Of a DNA stretch of 64,000 nt, positions 35,293 through 43,702 are shown piece after piece. The notes beneath the pieces were generated by a model. It did not search any database, was not told the origin of the DNA, and saw only the letters and a program-made list of their open reading frames with translations. Position numbers and translations under genes: made by a program. Positions within the stretch are counted from its first letter, which is position 1. Every line of letters begins with the position of its first letter. Origin of the DNA: Acidiphilium multivorum AIU301 (GTDB lineage: Bacteria; Pseudomonadota; Alphaproteobacteria; Acetobacterales; Acetobacteraceae); NCBI RefSeq assembly GCF_000202835.1, contig NC_015186.1:3195501-3259500 (forward strand), given 5' to 3'.

Positions 35293-35905
35293 TCGTCTTC
35301 GCCCGGTCGGCGGCCCGCCAGAGATACCAGGCCGCCGTGCTGCGATACGGCGCATAGGCCTCGCCGATCGCGGCGAAGGCGCGCGGCTTCGGCTGCGCCT
35401 CCAGCCCGTGGATCAGCCGGTAGCCCTCGCGCACGCCGAAATCGTCCACCGGAAACACGTCCGGCCGGCCGAGCGTGAAGATCAGCAGCATCTCCACCGT
35501 CCAGCGGCCGATCCCGCGCAGGGTGCAGAGCCGCTCGATCAGCGCCGCATCGCTCATCCGCGCCGCGGCCCGCCTGGTCGGCACCGTGCCGTCCAGCGTC
35601 CGCCGCGCGATGTCGCGCAGCGCCGCCGCCTTCGCGGCCGAGAACCCGCAGCCCCGCAGCGCCTCGTCCGACAGCGAGAGCAGGTGCCCCGGCGCCGGCA
35701 CCGGCGCCTCGGTCAGCGCGCGCAGCCGCCCCAGCATCGCCTCGGCCGCGCGGGCGTGCAGCTGCTGGTGCGCCACCGCCGAAATCAGCGCCTCATAGGG
35801 CTCGCGCGCCCGCTCCGGCGCCAGCGTGCAGCGCCCGACCTCGCGGATCAGCGCGCCGAGCACCGGATCGGCGGCGGCAAGATGGGCGCGGGCGAGGCGG
35901 CTCAT
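35276..35905 (-). CDS. DNA-3-methyladenine glycosylase II (AlkA-type HhH-GPD)
   Basis: 209 residues, the short form without the N-terminal AlkA domain. The helix-hairpin-helix is LRGIGRWTVEMLL at about 129-141 and the catalytic Asp is in FPVDDFG (154 or 155). It excises alkylated purines from DNA. The ATG at 35905 gives the expected MSRLARAHL opening; longer frames upstream are unrelated. The stop overlaps the methyltransferase gene on the other strand by 17 bases. Confidence 0.9.
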   Translation of the reverse strand: MSRLARAHLAAADPVLGALIREVGRCTLAPERAREPYEALISAVAHQQLHARAAEAMLGRLRALTEAPVPAPGHLLSLSDEALRGCGFSAAKAAALRDIARRTLDGTVPTRRAAARMSDAALIERLCTLRGIGRWTVEMLLIFTLGRPDVFPVDDFGVREGYRLIHGLEAQPKPRAFAAIGEAYAPYRSTAAWYLWRAADRAKTIKYQA

Positions 35906-35915
35906 CCGGCTTGCG

Positions 35916-36506
35916 TCATCGGCGGGCCAGACCCGCCATCCGCGCGAGGCGCCAGCGCCAGGCGGAAAACCGCCGGGCCAGGCGCCGGTTGCCCGTCCGC
36001 GCCAGCACGCTGCGCAACGCCTGCCGCAGCCGCAGCCGCACCGGCTCGGTCCGCCGCAGCACCCAGGCCTTCGCCTCCAGCACGGCATGATGGAACCGCG
36101 CGAACCAGCGCACCGACAGCAGGCTCTGCTCGCAGGCCTGATAGATCCAGATCGCCAGCAGCAGCGCGAATCCCTTGATGAACACGGCAACGACCGTCGC
36201 TGCCAGCCAGTTGCCCTTCACCAGCAGCACCGTCGCCCACAAGCCGCTCAGATGGTCGATCGCCTCCGGGATCAGGAACAGGAACAGCACGATCACCGGC
36301 GGCAGGTCCTGCAGGAACCGCCGCAGCCGGGCGATCGGCGGCGCCCGCGAGATCAGGTCGAGCAGCGCCTTCGTGCCCTTCCACACCACCCGATCGAGAA
36401 ACTCGACCAGCAGCGCCAGCGGCAGCAGCAGCACGTCCTCCGCCATCCGCAGCCGCCGGCGGCGGCGCGCGGCCCAGGCAGTCCTGTCATCGATCCGGCT
36501 GGCCAT
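35916..36506 (-). CDS. Hypothetical membrane protein with basic ends
   Basis: 196 residues. A strongly basic N-terminus (RRRRRLR at 15-21) is followed by hydrophobic segments at about 24-40, 68-82, 87-98 and 103-121, and the last 60 residues are again very Arg-rich without motifs. Not recognised. It lies 10 bases upstream of the DNA glycosylase gene on the same strand and may share its transcript. The layout suggests a small integral membrane protein with a positively charged cytoplasmic tail. Confidence 0.65.
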   Translation of the reverse strand: MASRIDDRTAWAARRRRRLRMAEDVLLLPLALLVEFLDRVVWKGTKALLDLISRAPPIARLRRFLQDLPPVIVLFLFLIPEAIDHLSGLWATVLLVKGNWLAATVVAVFIKGFALLLAIWIYQACEQSLLSVRWFARFHHAVLEAKAWVLRRTEPVRLRLRQALRSVLARTGNRRLARRFSAWRWRLARMAGLARR

Positions 36507-36547
36507 GATCCGACCCTACCACAACCGGCCCGGCACCCGATAGCGCA

Positions 36548-38497
36548 TCATGACGCGCCCTCCTGCCGGTTCCGGTTTTGCTCCGGCGCCCGGCGCTGCG
36601 GCGCGGTGGGCGAGGGCGGTCGCGGCTGCATCTGCGGGCGCTGCTGCTGGAACCGGTTTTGCTCGGGCATCCGGCGCGGCGGCGCGGCGGGCGGTCGCGG
36701 CGGCGTCTGCGGGCGCGTCTGGGGCTGCTGCGGCTGGAACCGGTTTGGCTCCGGCGCCCGGCGCTGCGGCGCGGCTGGCGCGGGCGGGCGCGGTTGCATC
36801 TGCGGGCGCTGCGGCTGGAACCGGTTTTGCTCCGGCGCCCGGCGCTGCGGCGCGGCGGGCGCGGGCGGACGCGGCTGCATCTGCGGTCGCTGCGGCTGGA
36901 ACCGGTTTTGCTCGGGCGCCCGGCGCTGCGGCGCGGCGGGCGCGGGTGGGCGCGGTTGCATCTGCGGGCGCTGCGGCTGGAACCGGTTTTGCTCCGGCGC
37001 GCGCGGCGCCGGCCTGTAGCTCGGCACGGCGATGCCCGGCGCCGGCATCGCCCGGGGCGGCGAGCCCGGCACCCCCGGCGCCGCCGGGACGCCCGGCCGT
37101 CCCGGTGCCGGCGCCATCGCCGGCCGCGCGGGGGCAGGCGCCGGCCGCGCCGGCTCCAGCGGCATCCGCAGGAAACCGCCATAGGCCGGCGCCGTCCGGC
37201 CCGGCAGCATCGGCCGCGCCGCCGCCAGCGCGCGTTCCGGCGCCGGATGTCCGAACCGCCCCACCGCGTCGCCCCGCCGCAGCGCCTCGGGCCCGATCAG
37301 CGTCGCCGCCATCCGGTTCGCCAGCCGCGCCGGATGGCGCTCCGCCGCGAAGCCCGGCGCGCGCGGGTCGCGATACCGCGCCGGATCCCGCACGTCGAAC
37401 CGGTTCAGCCGTTCCACATAGGCGGGCGGGCAGCTGTACCACGGCAGAAAGGGCTCGCCCGGCGCCAGCGGCACCCAGCCGACCGCGCCGCCGTTCAGCC
37501 CCACCCCCACCGAAATCCCCGGCGCCACGTTGAAGAACGCGACCAGCGCCGGCGCGTAGACCGGCGGGGCGCGCGGCGGCACCGGCACCGGCGCGGGCAG
37601 CCAGCCCCAGCGTCCATGCCTGTGCAGCCAGCGTCCGTAATGGAACGGCGCGAAGCCCCAGGGCGCGTCGTCGATCCAGGTCCACCCCCAGGGCGGCACA
37701 TAGGCCCAGTGCCCGTGCCGGTACGGCGCCCAGCCGGGCCCGACCCGCGGATACCAGATCGCGCCATAATCCGGCACGTCACCCCAGCTGCCATAGGCGG
37801 CGAGCAGGCCCGCCCCGGTCATGCCGGTCACCACCGCCGGCGCGCCGGGCGGGGCGGGCGGCGCGGCTTCCGCCAGCATCCGCTCGATGAACGGGTCGGT
37901 CTCGAGCGGTCCGCGCATCGCCCGCACCGGTGTCGCGCCGGCGAGGCGCGCCGTCTCCCCCGGCCCGAGCCGGAGCGACCCGCCATCGCCCGTCACCTCC
38001 GCCGCGCCGTCGATCACGCCGATCCGCGTCGGCGCCGCCGCGTCCCCGGCGCTGATCGCGTAGCGCCCGTCCTGGCCGATCGTCACCACCCCGCGCGGCG
38101 TGCGGATGCGCCAGGTCTCGCCCGGCGCCAGGTAGCGCAGATCGAGAAACGCCTCGCCGCGTGGCACATCCAGCGTCGCGCTGTCCTCGCCGAGCGCCGC
38201 GATCCCGAATTCGGTCCCGCCCGCCAGGGTGATCCGGCTCCAGCCGAAGGTCAGCGCCGCTTCCGCCCCCGGCTCCGCATAGAGCGTATCGCCGCCGATC
38301 AGCGGATAGTTCGGCGTCGCCGGCTCCCATTCGCCGCCGGCCCGGGCGAACGACACCGCCCCCTCGATCCGCGCGATCTGGCCGACGCGGGCGGGCGGCG
38401 CGCCGTTCGCCTGGGCCCGCGCCGTCGCCGTCGTCCCGGCGAGCAGGGCGGCGAGCAGCCATGCAATATGAAACAACGTCGCGAACTGCCTGCGCAT
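36548..38497 (-). CDS. FecR-domain / DUF6600 exported protein with a Pro-Gln repeat tail
   Basis: 649 residues. Signal peptide 1-28 (ARA-QA), a FecR-like domain at about 35-190 (IEGAVSFARAGGEWEPA, ETWRIRTPRGVVTIGQDGRY), then a Trp/Tyr-rich DUF6600 domain at about 235-310 (WAPYRHGHWAYVPPWGW, WGFAPFHYGRW). From about residue 420 it becomes Pro/Ala/Gln/Arg-rich and ends in five 27- to 29-residue repeats. Probably periplasmic or surface-located with an unknown structural role. ATG 38497 sits at the right distance from AGGAGG; the ATG three bases earlier is too close. Confidence 0.82.
   Translation of the reverse strand: MRRQFATLFHIAWLLAALLAGTTATARAQANGAPPARVGQIARIEGAVSFARAGGEWEPATPNYPLIGGDTLYAEPGAEAALTFGWSRITLAGGTEFGIAALGEDSATLDVPRGEAFLDLRYLAPGETWRIRTPRGVVTIGQDGRYAISAGDAAAPTRIGVIDGAAEVTGDGGSLRLGPGETARLAGATPVRAMRGPLETDPFIERMLAEAAPPAPPGAPAVVTGMTGAGLLAAYGSWGDVPDYGAIWYPRVGPGWAPYRHGHWAYVPPWGWTWIDDAPWGFAPFHYGRWLHRHGRWGWLPAPVPVPPRAPPVYAPALVAFFNVAPGISVGVGLNGGAVGWVPLAPGEPFLPWYSCPPAYVERLNRFDVRDPARYRDPRAPGFAAERHPARLANRMAATLIGPEALRRGDAVGRFGHPAPERALAAARPMLPGRTAPAYGGFLRMPLEPARPAPAPARPAMAPAPGRPGVPAAPGVPGSPPRAMPAPGIAVPSYRPAPRAPEQNRFQPQRPQMQPRPPAPAAPQRRAPEQNRFQPQRPQMQPRPPAPAAPQRRAPEQNRFQPQRPQMQPRPPAPAAPQRRAPEPNRFQPQQPQTRPQTPPRPPAAPPRRMPEQNRFQQQRPQMQPRPPSPTAPQRRAPEQNRNRQEGAS
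36593..37003 (-). repeat. In-frame 81-base tandem repeats in the DUF6600 gene
   Basis: Five copies, mostly 81 bases, encode variants of RAPEQNRFQPQRPQMQPRPP plus PAPAAPQR; one copy (36674-36760) is 87 bases and the most divergent, and a sixth is cut short at the C-terminus. Copies 1-3 are identical in protein but differ at silent positions, so they are not a recent slippage product. All keep the reading frame, which supports a selected repeat. Confidence 0.85.
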
Positions 38498-38669
38498 CAT
38501 GCCCTCCTGAAGTCGCATTCCGCCGGTCGCACGGCTCTCTGGCGCAAGTTCGGCCTGCCGGCGTCGGAAAAAAGGCGGCTCCTCATCACGTTACAATTTT
38601 GGCACGAATTGGCCCCATGGCCGCCATACCGATCGGCACAATATGCGAAAGACGATGCAAGGAACGACG

Positions 38670-38897
38670 ATGAGACCGAATTTGCGCAGGATGCTGCTCG
38701 CGGCCGTGGCGGCCGGCGCGGCGCTCGCCCTCGGCGGATGCGTCTATTATCCGTCGAGCTACGGCGCCGGCTATGGCGGCGGCTACTACACCTATCCCTA
38801 TGCCCCGCCGCCGGTGGTCTATGGCGGCGTCACGATCGGCGGCGGCTGGTGGCATGGCGATGACGACGAAGGCTGGCATGGCGGCTGGCATCACTGA
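38670..38897 (+). CDS. Small Gly/Tyr-rich lipoprotein
   Basis: 75 residues. The lipobox LGGC (about 21-24 from this start) follows a hydrophobic segment LLAAVAAGAALAL, so the protein should be anchored as a lipoprotein. The rest is rich in Tyr, Gly and Pro (YGAGYGGGYYTYPYAPPP) and ends WHGDDDEGWHGGWHH, an acidic/His tail. ATG 38670 follows AAGGA; two earlier ATGs (38643, 38655) are possible. Divergent from the DUF6600 gene, separated by about 170 bases. Function unknown. The stretch 38898-39133 downstream shows no gene. Confidence 0.7.
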   Translation: MRPNLRRMLLAAVAAGAALALGGCVYYPSSYGAGYGGGYYTYPYAPPPVVYGGVTIGGGWWHGDDDEGWHGGWHH

Positions 38898-39133
38898 CCG
38901 CCCTTGCCAACCCGGCGGCTGAGCGCCTATATCCCGCGCTGACGAACAGCGCTCGTAGATGCGGCCCGATGGCCGCCGGCTCTGTTCACCGGCCGGCCGC
39001 GCCCTGGCGCCGCCATCCGCCGGCAGGCGCGTTCCATGCGGGGCGCGCACCCTCTGGGCGGCTCGTCTACGAAGCTTCCTGCCACCCTTGTGCCGCTCCC
39101 TCGCACCGAAGGAGCCGCGACGAAAGCGCTGTC

Positions 39134-40546
39134 TTGACCGATTTTACCACCCTCGGCCTCGCCGAGCCCCTGCTGCGCGCCATCAGCGAGCAGTCCTATG
39201 AAACCCCCACCCCGATCCAGGCCCGTTCGATCCCGGTGATGCTCGAAGGCCACGACCTCGTCGGCATCGCCCAGACCGGCACCGGCAAGACGGCCGCCTT
39301 CGTGCTGCCGATCCTGCACCGGATCGCGGCGAACCGCGCCCGCCCGGCGCCGCGCGCCTGCCGCGCCCTGGTCCTCGCCCCCACCCGCGAGCTCGCCACC
39401 CAGATCGCCGATGCCGCCCGCACCTACGGCAAGTTCACCCGTCCCTCGGTCGCCGTCGTCATCGGCGGCGCCAAGCCCGGCCCGCAGGCCCGCCGCATGG
39501 AATCCGGGGTCGACCTGCTGGTCGCCACCCCCGGCCGCCTGCTCGACCATGTCGCCGCCGGCGTCATCCGCCTCGATGCGGTGGAAACCGTGGTGCTCGA
39601 CGAGGCCGACCAGATGCTCGATCTCGGCTTCATCCCGGCGATCCGCCAGATCATGGCGAAGCTGCCCCGCCAGCGCCAGGCGGTGATGTTCTCGGCCACC
39701 ATGCCGAAGCCGATCCGCGCGCTGGCCGGCGAATTCCTGCGCGACCCGCGCGAGGTCGCGGTCAGCGTCGAATCGAAGCCGGTCGACCGGATCGACCAGC
39801 AGGTGCTCCTCCTCGCCCCCGAGGAGAAGAAGGACAAGCTCGCCTGGCTGCTGGCCGATGTCGCGGTCGAGCGCGCCATCGTCTTCACCCGCACCAAGCA
39901 CGGCGCCGACAAGGTCACCCGCCATCTCGAGGATGCCGGCATCGGCGCCGCCGCGATCCACGGCAACAAGAGCCAGGGCCAGCGCGAGCGCGCGCTCGAC
40001 CAGTTCCGCTCCGGCCGCATCCGCGTGCTCGTCGCGACCGACATCGCCGCCCGCGGCATCGATGTCGACAACGTCTCGCATGTGGTGAATTTCGAGCTGC
40101 CGAACGTGCCGGAATCCTACGTCCACCGCATCGGCCGCACCGCCCGCGCCGGCGCCGAGGGTGTGGCGATCTCGCTGGTCGAGCCCTCCGAGCTGCCCTA
40201 TCTGCGCGATATCGAGACGCTGATCGGCCGCCATCTCGTCCCCGGCGGCGCCCAGCCGGTGCGCGGCCTCGCGCCGCCGCATCTCCTCCGCGCCCGCAAC
40301 CAGGTCGCCCGCCAGGGGCAGATGCCCAAGCGCAACGGCCCGCCCAAGGCCGCGCATGCCGGCCACGGCCATGGCGGCGGTCACGGCGGCGGCCACCACG
40401 GTCAGGGCCATGGTCATGGCGGCGGCAACGCCCATCACGGCAAGCCCGCCCACGCCAAGGCCGGCGGCAAGCCGCAGGGCCGCGGCCGCTCAGCCGGCGG
40501 CGGTCGGGGGCGTTCGTCCGATCGCGCGGTAAATCGTGTTGCGTGA
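39134..40546 (+). CDS. DEAD-box ATP-dependent RNA helicase (RhlE-like)
   Basis: About 470 residues. Q motif PTPIQARSIP, Walker A AQTGTGKT at 46-53, PTRELA, DEAD at 156-159, SAT at 187-189 and HRIGRTARAG all present. The last 75 residues (from about 40322) are a low-complexity Gly/His/Arg/Lys tail (GHGHGGGHGGGHHGQGHGHG) likely to bind RNA. Probably acts in ribosome assembly or RNA decay. No ATG fits; TTG 39134 (LTDFTTLGL) matches the usual family start, but lacks a close ribosome site. The 3' end overlaps the convergent regulator by 57 bases. Confidence 0.88.
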   Translation: MTDFTTLGLAEPLLRAISEQSYETPTPIQARSIPVMLEGHDLVGIAQTGTGKTAAFVLPILHRIAANRARPAPRACRALVLAPTRELATQIADAARTYGKFTRPSVAVVIGGAKPGPQARRMESGVDLLVATPGRLLDHVAAGVIRLDAVETVVLDEADQMLDLGFIPAIRQIMAKLPRQRQAVMFSATMPKPIRALAGEFLRDPREVAVSVESKPVDRIDQQVLLLAPEEKKDKLAWLLADVAVERAIVFTRTKHGADKVTRHLEDAGIGAAAIHGNKSQGQRERALDQFRSGRIRVLVATDIAARGIDVDNVSHVVNFELPNVPESYVHRIGRTARAGAEGVAISLVEPSELPYLRDIETLIGRHLVPGGAQPVRGLAPPHLLRARNQVARQGQMPKRNGPPKAAHAGHGHGGGHGGGHHGQGHGHGGGNAHHGKPAHAKAGGKPQGRGRSAGGGRGRSSDRAVNRVA

Positions 40547-42340
40547 CACGCCGAGCGCGCGCGCCGCGCGGCTGATATTGCCGCCGGCCGCGCGCAGCGC
40601 CGCCTCGATCCGCCTCGCCTGAACGTCGCGCAGCACCGACTGTCCGGCGGCGGCCGGCGCGGCCGTCTCCGCCGGCAGCAGGGCGGCGATCGTCTCCTCG
40701 CCGATCACCTTCTCGCCGGTCAGCGCGGCGCGCGCCAGCACGTTGCGCAACTCCCTGACATTGCCGGGAAAATCGTGCCGCGCGAGGCGTGACGCCGCCG
40801 CCGGCTCAAGCCGCGTGCCCGGGGCCACCTGTTCGAGCAGGTGCGCCGCGAGCGGGCGGATGTCGCTGCGCTCGCGCAGCGCCGGCAGGGTGATCTCGGC
40901 GATCGCCAGCCGGTAATACAGGTCCGCCCGGAACCGTCCCGCGGCCACCGCCTCGCCGAGATCGACATTGGTCGCCGTCAGCAGCAGCACGTCGACCAGA
41001 CGCGGCATCCCGCCGCCCACCGGCCGCACCGAGAAATCGTCGAGGAAGCGCAGCAGCGCGGCCTGCAGCGGCAGCGGCAGGTCGCCGATCTCGTCGAGGA
41101 ACAGCGTTCCCCCATCCGCCTCCACCGCGAGGCCCGCCGCCCCGCCGCGCCGCGCGCCGGTGAACGCGCCCTCGACATGGCCGAACAGCTCGGCGGCGAT
41201 CAGGTCCGGCGGAATCGCCGCGCAGTTCACCGCGACGAACCGCCCGCTCCGCCCCGAGGCGCGATGCGCGTAGCGCGCCGCCACCTCCTTGCCCGTGCCG
41301 GTCGCCCCGCGGATCAGCACCGGCATGCCGCGCGCCGCCGCCCGCGCCGCCATGTCGAGCGCCGCCCGCGCCGCCGGGTCCTCGGCCACCGGCGCGTCCG
41401 CTGCCGGCACGCCCTGCGCGGGGGCGATCTTGCGCGGCCGCGCCGTCTCCGGCTGGTCGAGCCTGGCGTGGAACAGCCGCCCGGCGCGGTCGGTCAGCGT
41501 GCCCGCCGCCCCCGGCCGCAGCTCGGCCGGCGCGAACAGCGCGCCGAAGGTCGCGCCGATCGGCTCCGGCAGCCCGGCCAGGATGAACCGCGCCTGGTCG
41601 TTCGCCGCCACCACCCGGTCGGCCGCGTCGAGCGCGAGCAGCCCGGCATAGGCGGTGTCGAGAAACTCGGCCCTTCCGTGGATGGCGAGCAGCCGCTTGC
41701 CGGCGAGGCGGGCGCGGAACAGCCGCGCCTCGATCTCCGCCGCGGCGAGGGCGACGATGGCGCGCGCGTTCGGCGCATAGGCCTCGCTGAAGCAGGTCGC
41801 GTCCAGCACGCCCGCGAGCGTGCGGTCGGGCAGGAAGATGGGTGCGGCGATGCAGCTCAGCCGCTGGTGATGGGTGAAGAAATGTTCCGCCCCGCGCACC
41901 GCGATCCGCTGCCGCGAGGCGCTCGCCGTCCCCAGCGCGTTGGTGCCGACCAGCGATTCCTCCCACACCGTCCCCGGCACGATGCCGAAGGCCTCGATGT
42001 CGCCGCGCCGCCCCTCGCTCACCAGCGAGTCGATCAGCACCCCGTCCGGGTCGGCGAAGGCGAGCACGAAACTGTCCCGCCCGAGCTGGCGGTGCAGCGC
42101 CTGCATCTCGGCGCGGGCGAGGCGCCTTGCGGTTTCGTGCGCCGCGCGGTGGCGTTCGAGCTCGTGCTGCTCGATCCGCCCGACATTCGGCGGATGATGC
42201 GGGTCCAGCCCGGCATCGAGGCAGCGCCGCCAGCTCGCGGCGATGGGCGCGGCCAGCAACCCTGCCGGAATGGCGCGCCCCAGCTCGAGCAGCGAGCGCG
42301 CCTGCGCAAGACGGGAGTCGGTGGCACGATGCGCCAGCAT
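40490..42340 (-). CDS. Sigma-54-dependent activator (AcoR/MimR type)
   Basis: 616 residues. N-terminal sensor region with a GAF-like domain (about 70-215, FVLAFADPDGVLIDSL, GIVPGTVWEESLVGTNALG), then an AAA+ domain: Walker A GATGTGKE at 345-352, the sigma-54 contact loop GAFTGA at 391-396 and Walker B LFLDEIGD at 413-420. The C-terminus is a Fis-type HTH (ISRAARALGVSRNTIYRAIG). AcoR-like activators respond to acetoin, alcohols or ketones. CGGAGGAAAC precedes the ATG. It is divergent from the adh operon that carries a -24/-12 promoter, so that is its likely target. Confidence 0.9.
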   Translation of the reverse strand: MLAHRATDSRLAQARSLLELGRAIPAGLLAAPIAASWRRCLDAGLDPHHPPNVGRIEQHELERHRAAHETARRLARAEMQALHRQLGRDSFVLAFADPDGVLIDSLVSEGRRGDIEAFGIVPGTVWEESLVGTNALGTASASRQRIAVRGAEHFFTHHQRLSCIAAPIFLPDRTLAGVLDATCFSEAYAPNARAIVALAAAEIEARLFRARLAGKRLLAIHGRAEFLDTAYAGLLALDAADRVVAANDQARFILAGLPEPIGATFGALFAPAELRPGAAGTLTDRAGRLFHARLDQPETARPRKIAPAQGVPAADAPVAEDPAARAALDMAARAAARGMPVLIRGATGTGKEVAARYAHRASGRSGRFVAVNCAAIPPDLIAAELFGHVEGAFTGARRGGAAGLAVEADGGTLFLDEIGDLPLPLQAALLRFLDDFSVRPVGGGMPRLVDVLLLTATNVDLGEAVAAGRFRADLYYRLAIAEITLPALRERSDIRPLAAHLLEQVAPGTRLEPAAASRLARHDFPGNVRELRNVLARAALTGEKVIGEETIAALLPAETAAPAAAGQSVLRDVQARRIEAALRAAGGNISRAARALGVSRNTIYRAIGRTPPTAAG

Positions 42341-42449
42341 GTTTCCTCCGATAGCCTTTTGCCATCCGGGCCGCGTCGGGCAACCCGCCAGATGCTTCAA
42401 CTGGTCTTCAGCGGACCCTTTTCCAATATGGAGGTTATACGGGCACGGG

Positions 42450-42485
42450 CCGCAACGGAACACTTGTTTTCCGTCGCTGTTGCGG
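42450..42485. promoter_or_regulatory. Nested inverted repeat, probable activator (UAS) site
   Basis: CCGCAAC (42450-42456) pairs with GTTGCGG (42479-42485), and inside it ACGGAA (42455-42460) pairs with TTCCGT (42469-42474). The centre lies about 80 bases upstream of the -24 box, the normal distance for an enhancer-binding protein. GGAACA recurs at 42457 and 42489. Binding by the adjacent activator is inferred. Confidence 0.55.
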
Positions 42486-42547
42486 AATGGAACATGAACG
42501 GCCTCGTCCCTTTGGCGAAGCCCGCGGAATCCCGCCGCTCCGCGCGC

Positions 42548-42562
42548 TGGCACGATCGATGC
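42548..42562 (+). promoter_or_regulatory. Sigma-54 (-24/-12) promoter of the adh operon
   Basis: TGGCACGATCGATGC has the invariant GG (42549-42550) and GC (42561-42562) exactly 10 bases apart and the full TGGCAC -24 box. The start of transcription should fall near 42574, about 27 bases ahead of the adh ATG. The adjacent GAFTGA-bearing activator makes this a strong call. Confidence 0.8.
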
Positions 42563-42600
42563 AGCATCCCCCTCACCAAGGAACCAGGGGGAACCGCGCC

Positions 42601-43644
42601 ATGAAAGCCGCCGTGCTGCACGGATACGACGAAAAGCTCACCGCACCCGACTTCGTCACCTACGAGGACGTGCCCGAACCGCAGATCCGCAACCCGACCG
42701 ACGTCATCGTCCGCATCGGCGGCGCCGGCGTCTGCCGGACCGACCTGCACATCATCGAGGGCGTCTGGCGCTCGAAGGTCGATCTCAAGTTCCCGCACAT
42801 CATGGGCCACGAGAACGCCGGCTGGATCGAGGAGGTCGGTTCCGCCGTCACCCACCTGAAGAAGGGCGACCCGGTGATCTGCCATCCGCTGATCACCTCC
42901 GGCCACTGCCTCGCCTGCCGCCGCGGCGACGACATGCACGCCGAGGAAAGCGAATTCCCCGGCATCAACTGCAATGGCGGCTATGCCGAGCTGCTGCGCA
43001 CCGGCGCGCGCTCGATCATCAAGCTGCCGAAATCGCTCGCGCCGAAGGACGTCGCCCCGCATACCGATGCCGGGCTCACCGCCTACCGCGCCGCGAAGAA
43101 GGCCTCGCGCCACCTGCTGCCCGGCCAGTTCGCGGTGGTGATCGGCGCCGGCGGCCTCGGCCATATCGGCATCCAGGTGCTGCGCGCGATGTGCGCCGCC
43201 CGGATCATCATCGTCGACCGCGCCGACATGGCGCTGCAGCTCGCCCAGGAATGCGGCGCCGATTTCGCGGTGAAGGCGGACGGCTCCGAGCTCGACGAGG
43301 TGATGCGCCTGACCGGCGGCAAGGGCGCCGAGGCGGTGATCGACTTCGTCGGCGAGGGCGACGCCGTGGCGAAAGGCCTCGCGATGACGCGCGACGGCGG
43401 CTACTATTACATCGTCGGCTACGGCGGGAAGATCGACATTCCCACCATCGACATGATCACCTCGGAAAAGACCATCGTCGGCAATCTCGTCGGCACCTAT
43501 CCCGAGCTGATCGAGCTGATGGCGCTGGCCGACCAGGGCAAGGTCACCCTCGCCACCCGCGAATACCGGCTGGACGAGGCCAATGCCGCCCTGCACGACC
43601 TGCATCACGGCAAGGTCCGCGGCCGCGCCGTGCTGATTCCCTGA
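42601..43644 (+). CDS. Zinc-type alcohol dehydrogenase (NAD(P)-dependent)
   Basis: 347-residue medium-chain dehydrogenase. Catalytic zinc ligands are Cys45, His70 and Glu71 (MGHENAG); the Rossmann motif is VIGAGGLGHIG at about 180-190. Of the four structural-zinc cysteines only Cys103 and Cys106 remain (HCLACRRGDDMHAEES), the others being Gly and Ser/Glu. It probably oxidises a small secondary or primary alcohol. First gene of a sigma-54 controlled operon with an amidohydrolase and a DUF59 protein, a combination known beside propane and acetone monooxygenases. AGGGGGAACC precedes the ATG. Confidence 0.88.
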   Translation: MKAAVLHGYDEKLTAPDFVTYEDVPEPQIRNPTDVIVRIGGAGVCRTDLHIIEGVWRSKVDLKFPHIMGHENAGWIEEVGSAVTHLKKGDPVICHPLITSGHCLACRRGDDMHAEESEFPGINCNGGYAELLRTGARSIIKLPKSLAPKDVAPHTDAGLTAYRAAKKASRHLLPGQFAVVIGAGGLGHIGIQVLRAMCAARIIIVDRADMALQLAQECGADFAVKADGSELDEVMRLTGGKGAEAVIDFVGEGDAVAKGLAMTRDGGYYYIVGYGGKIDIPTIDMITSEKTIVGNLVGTYPELIELMALADQGKVTLATREYRLDEANAALHDLHHGKVRGRAVLIP

Positions 43645-43702
43645 ACGAAGCGAAAAAAACCAGCGCTCACCACGTCAAATCCGAAGGAAGGAAACGGATC
43701 CA

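Noticed and set aside
36593-37003. Regular 81-base repeats that might suggest a CRISPR array
   Set aside because: The units are contiguous with no spacers and keep a reading frame; they code for a Pro/Gln-rich tail.
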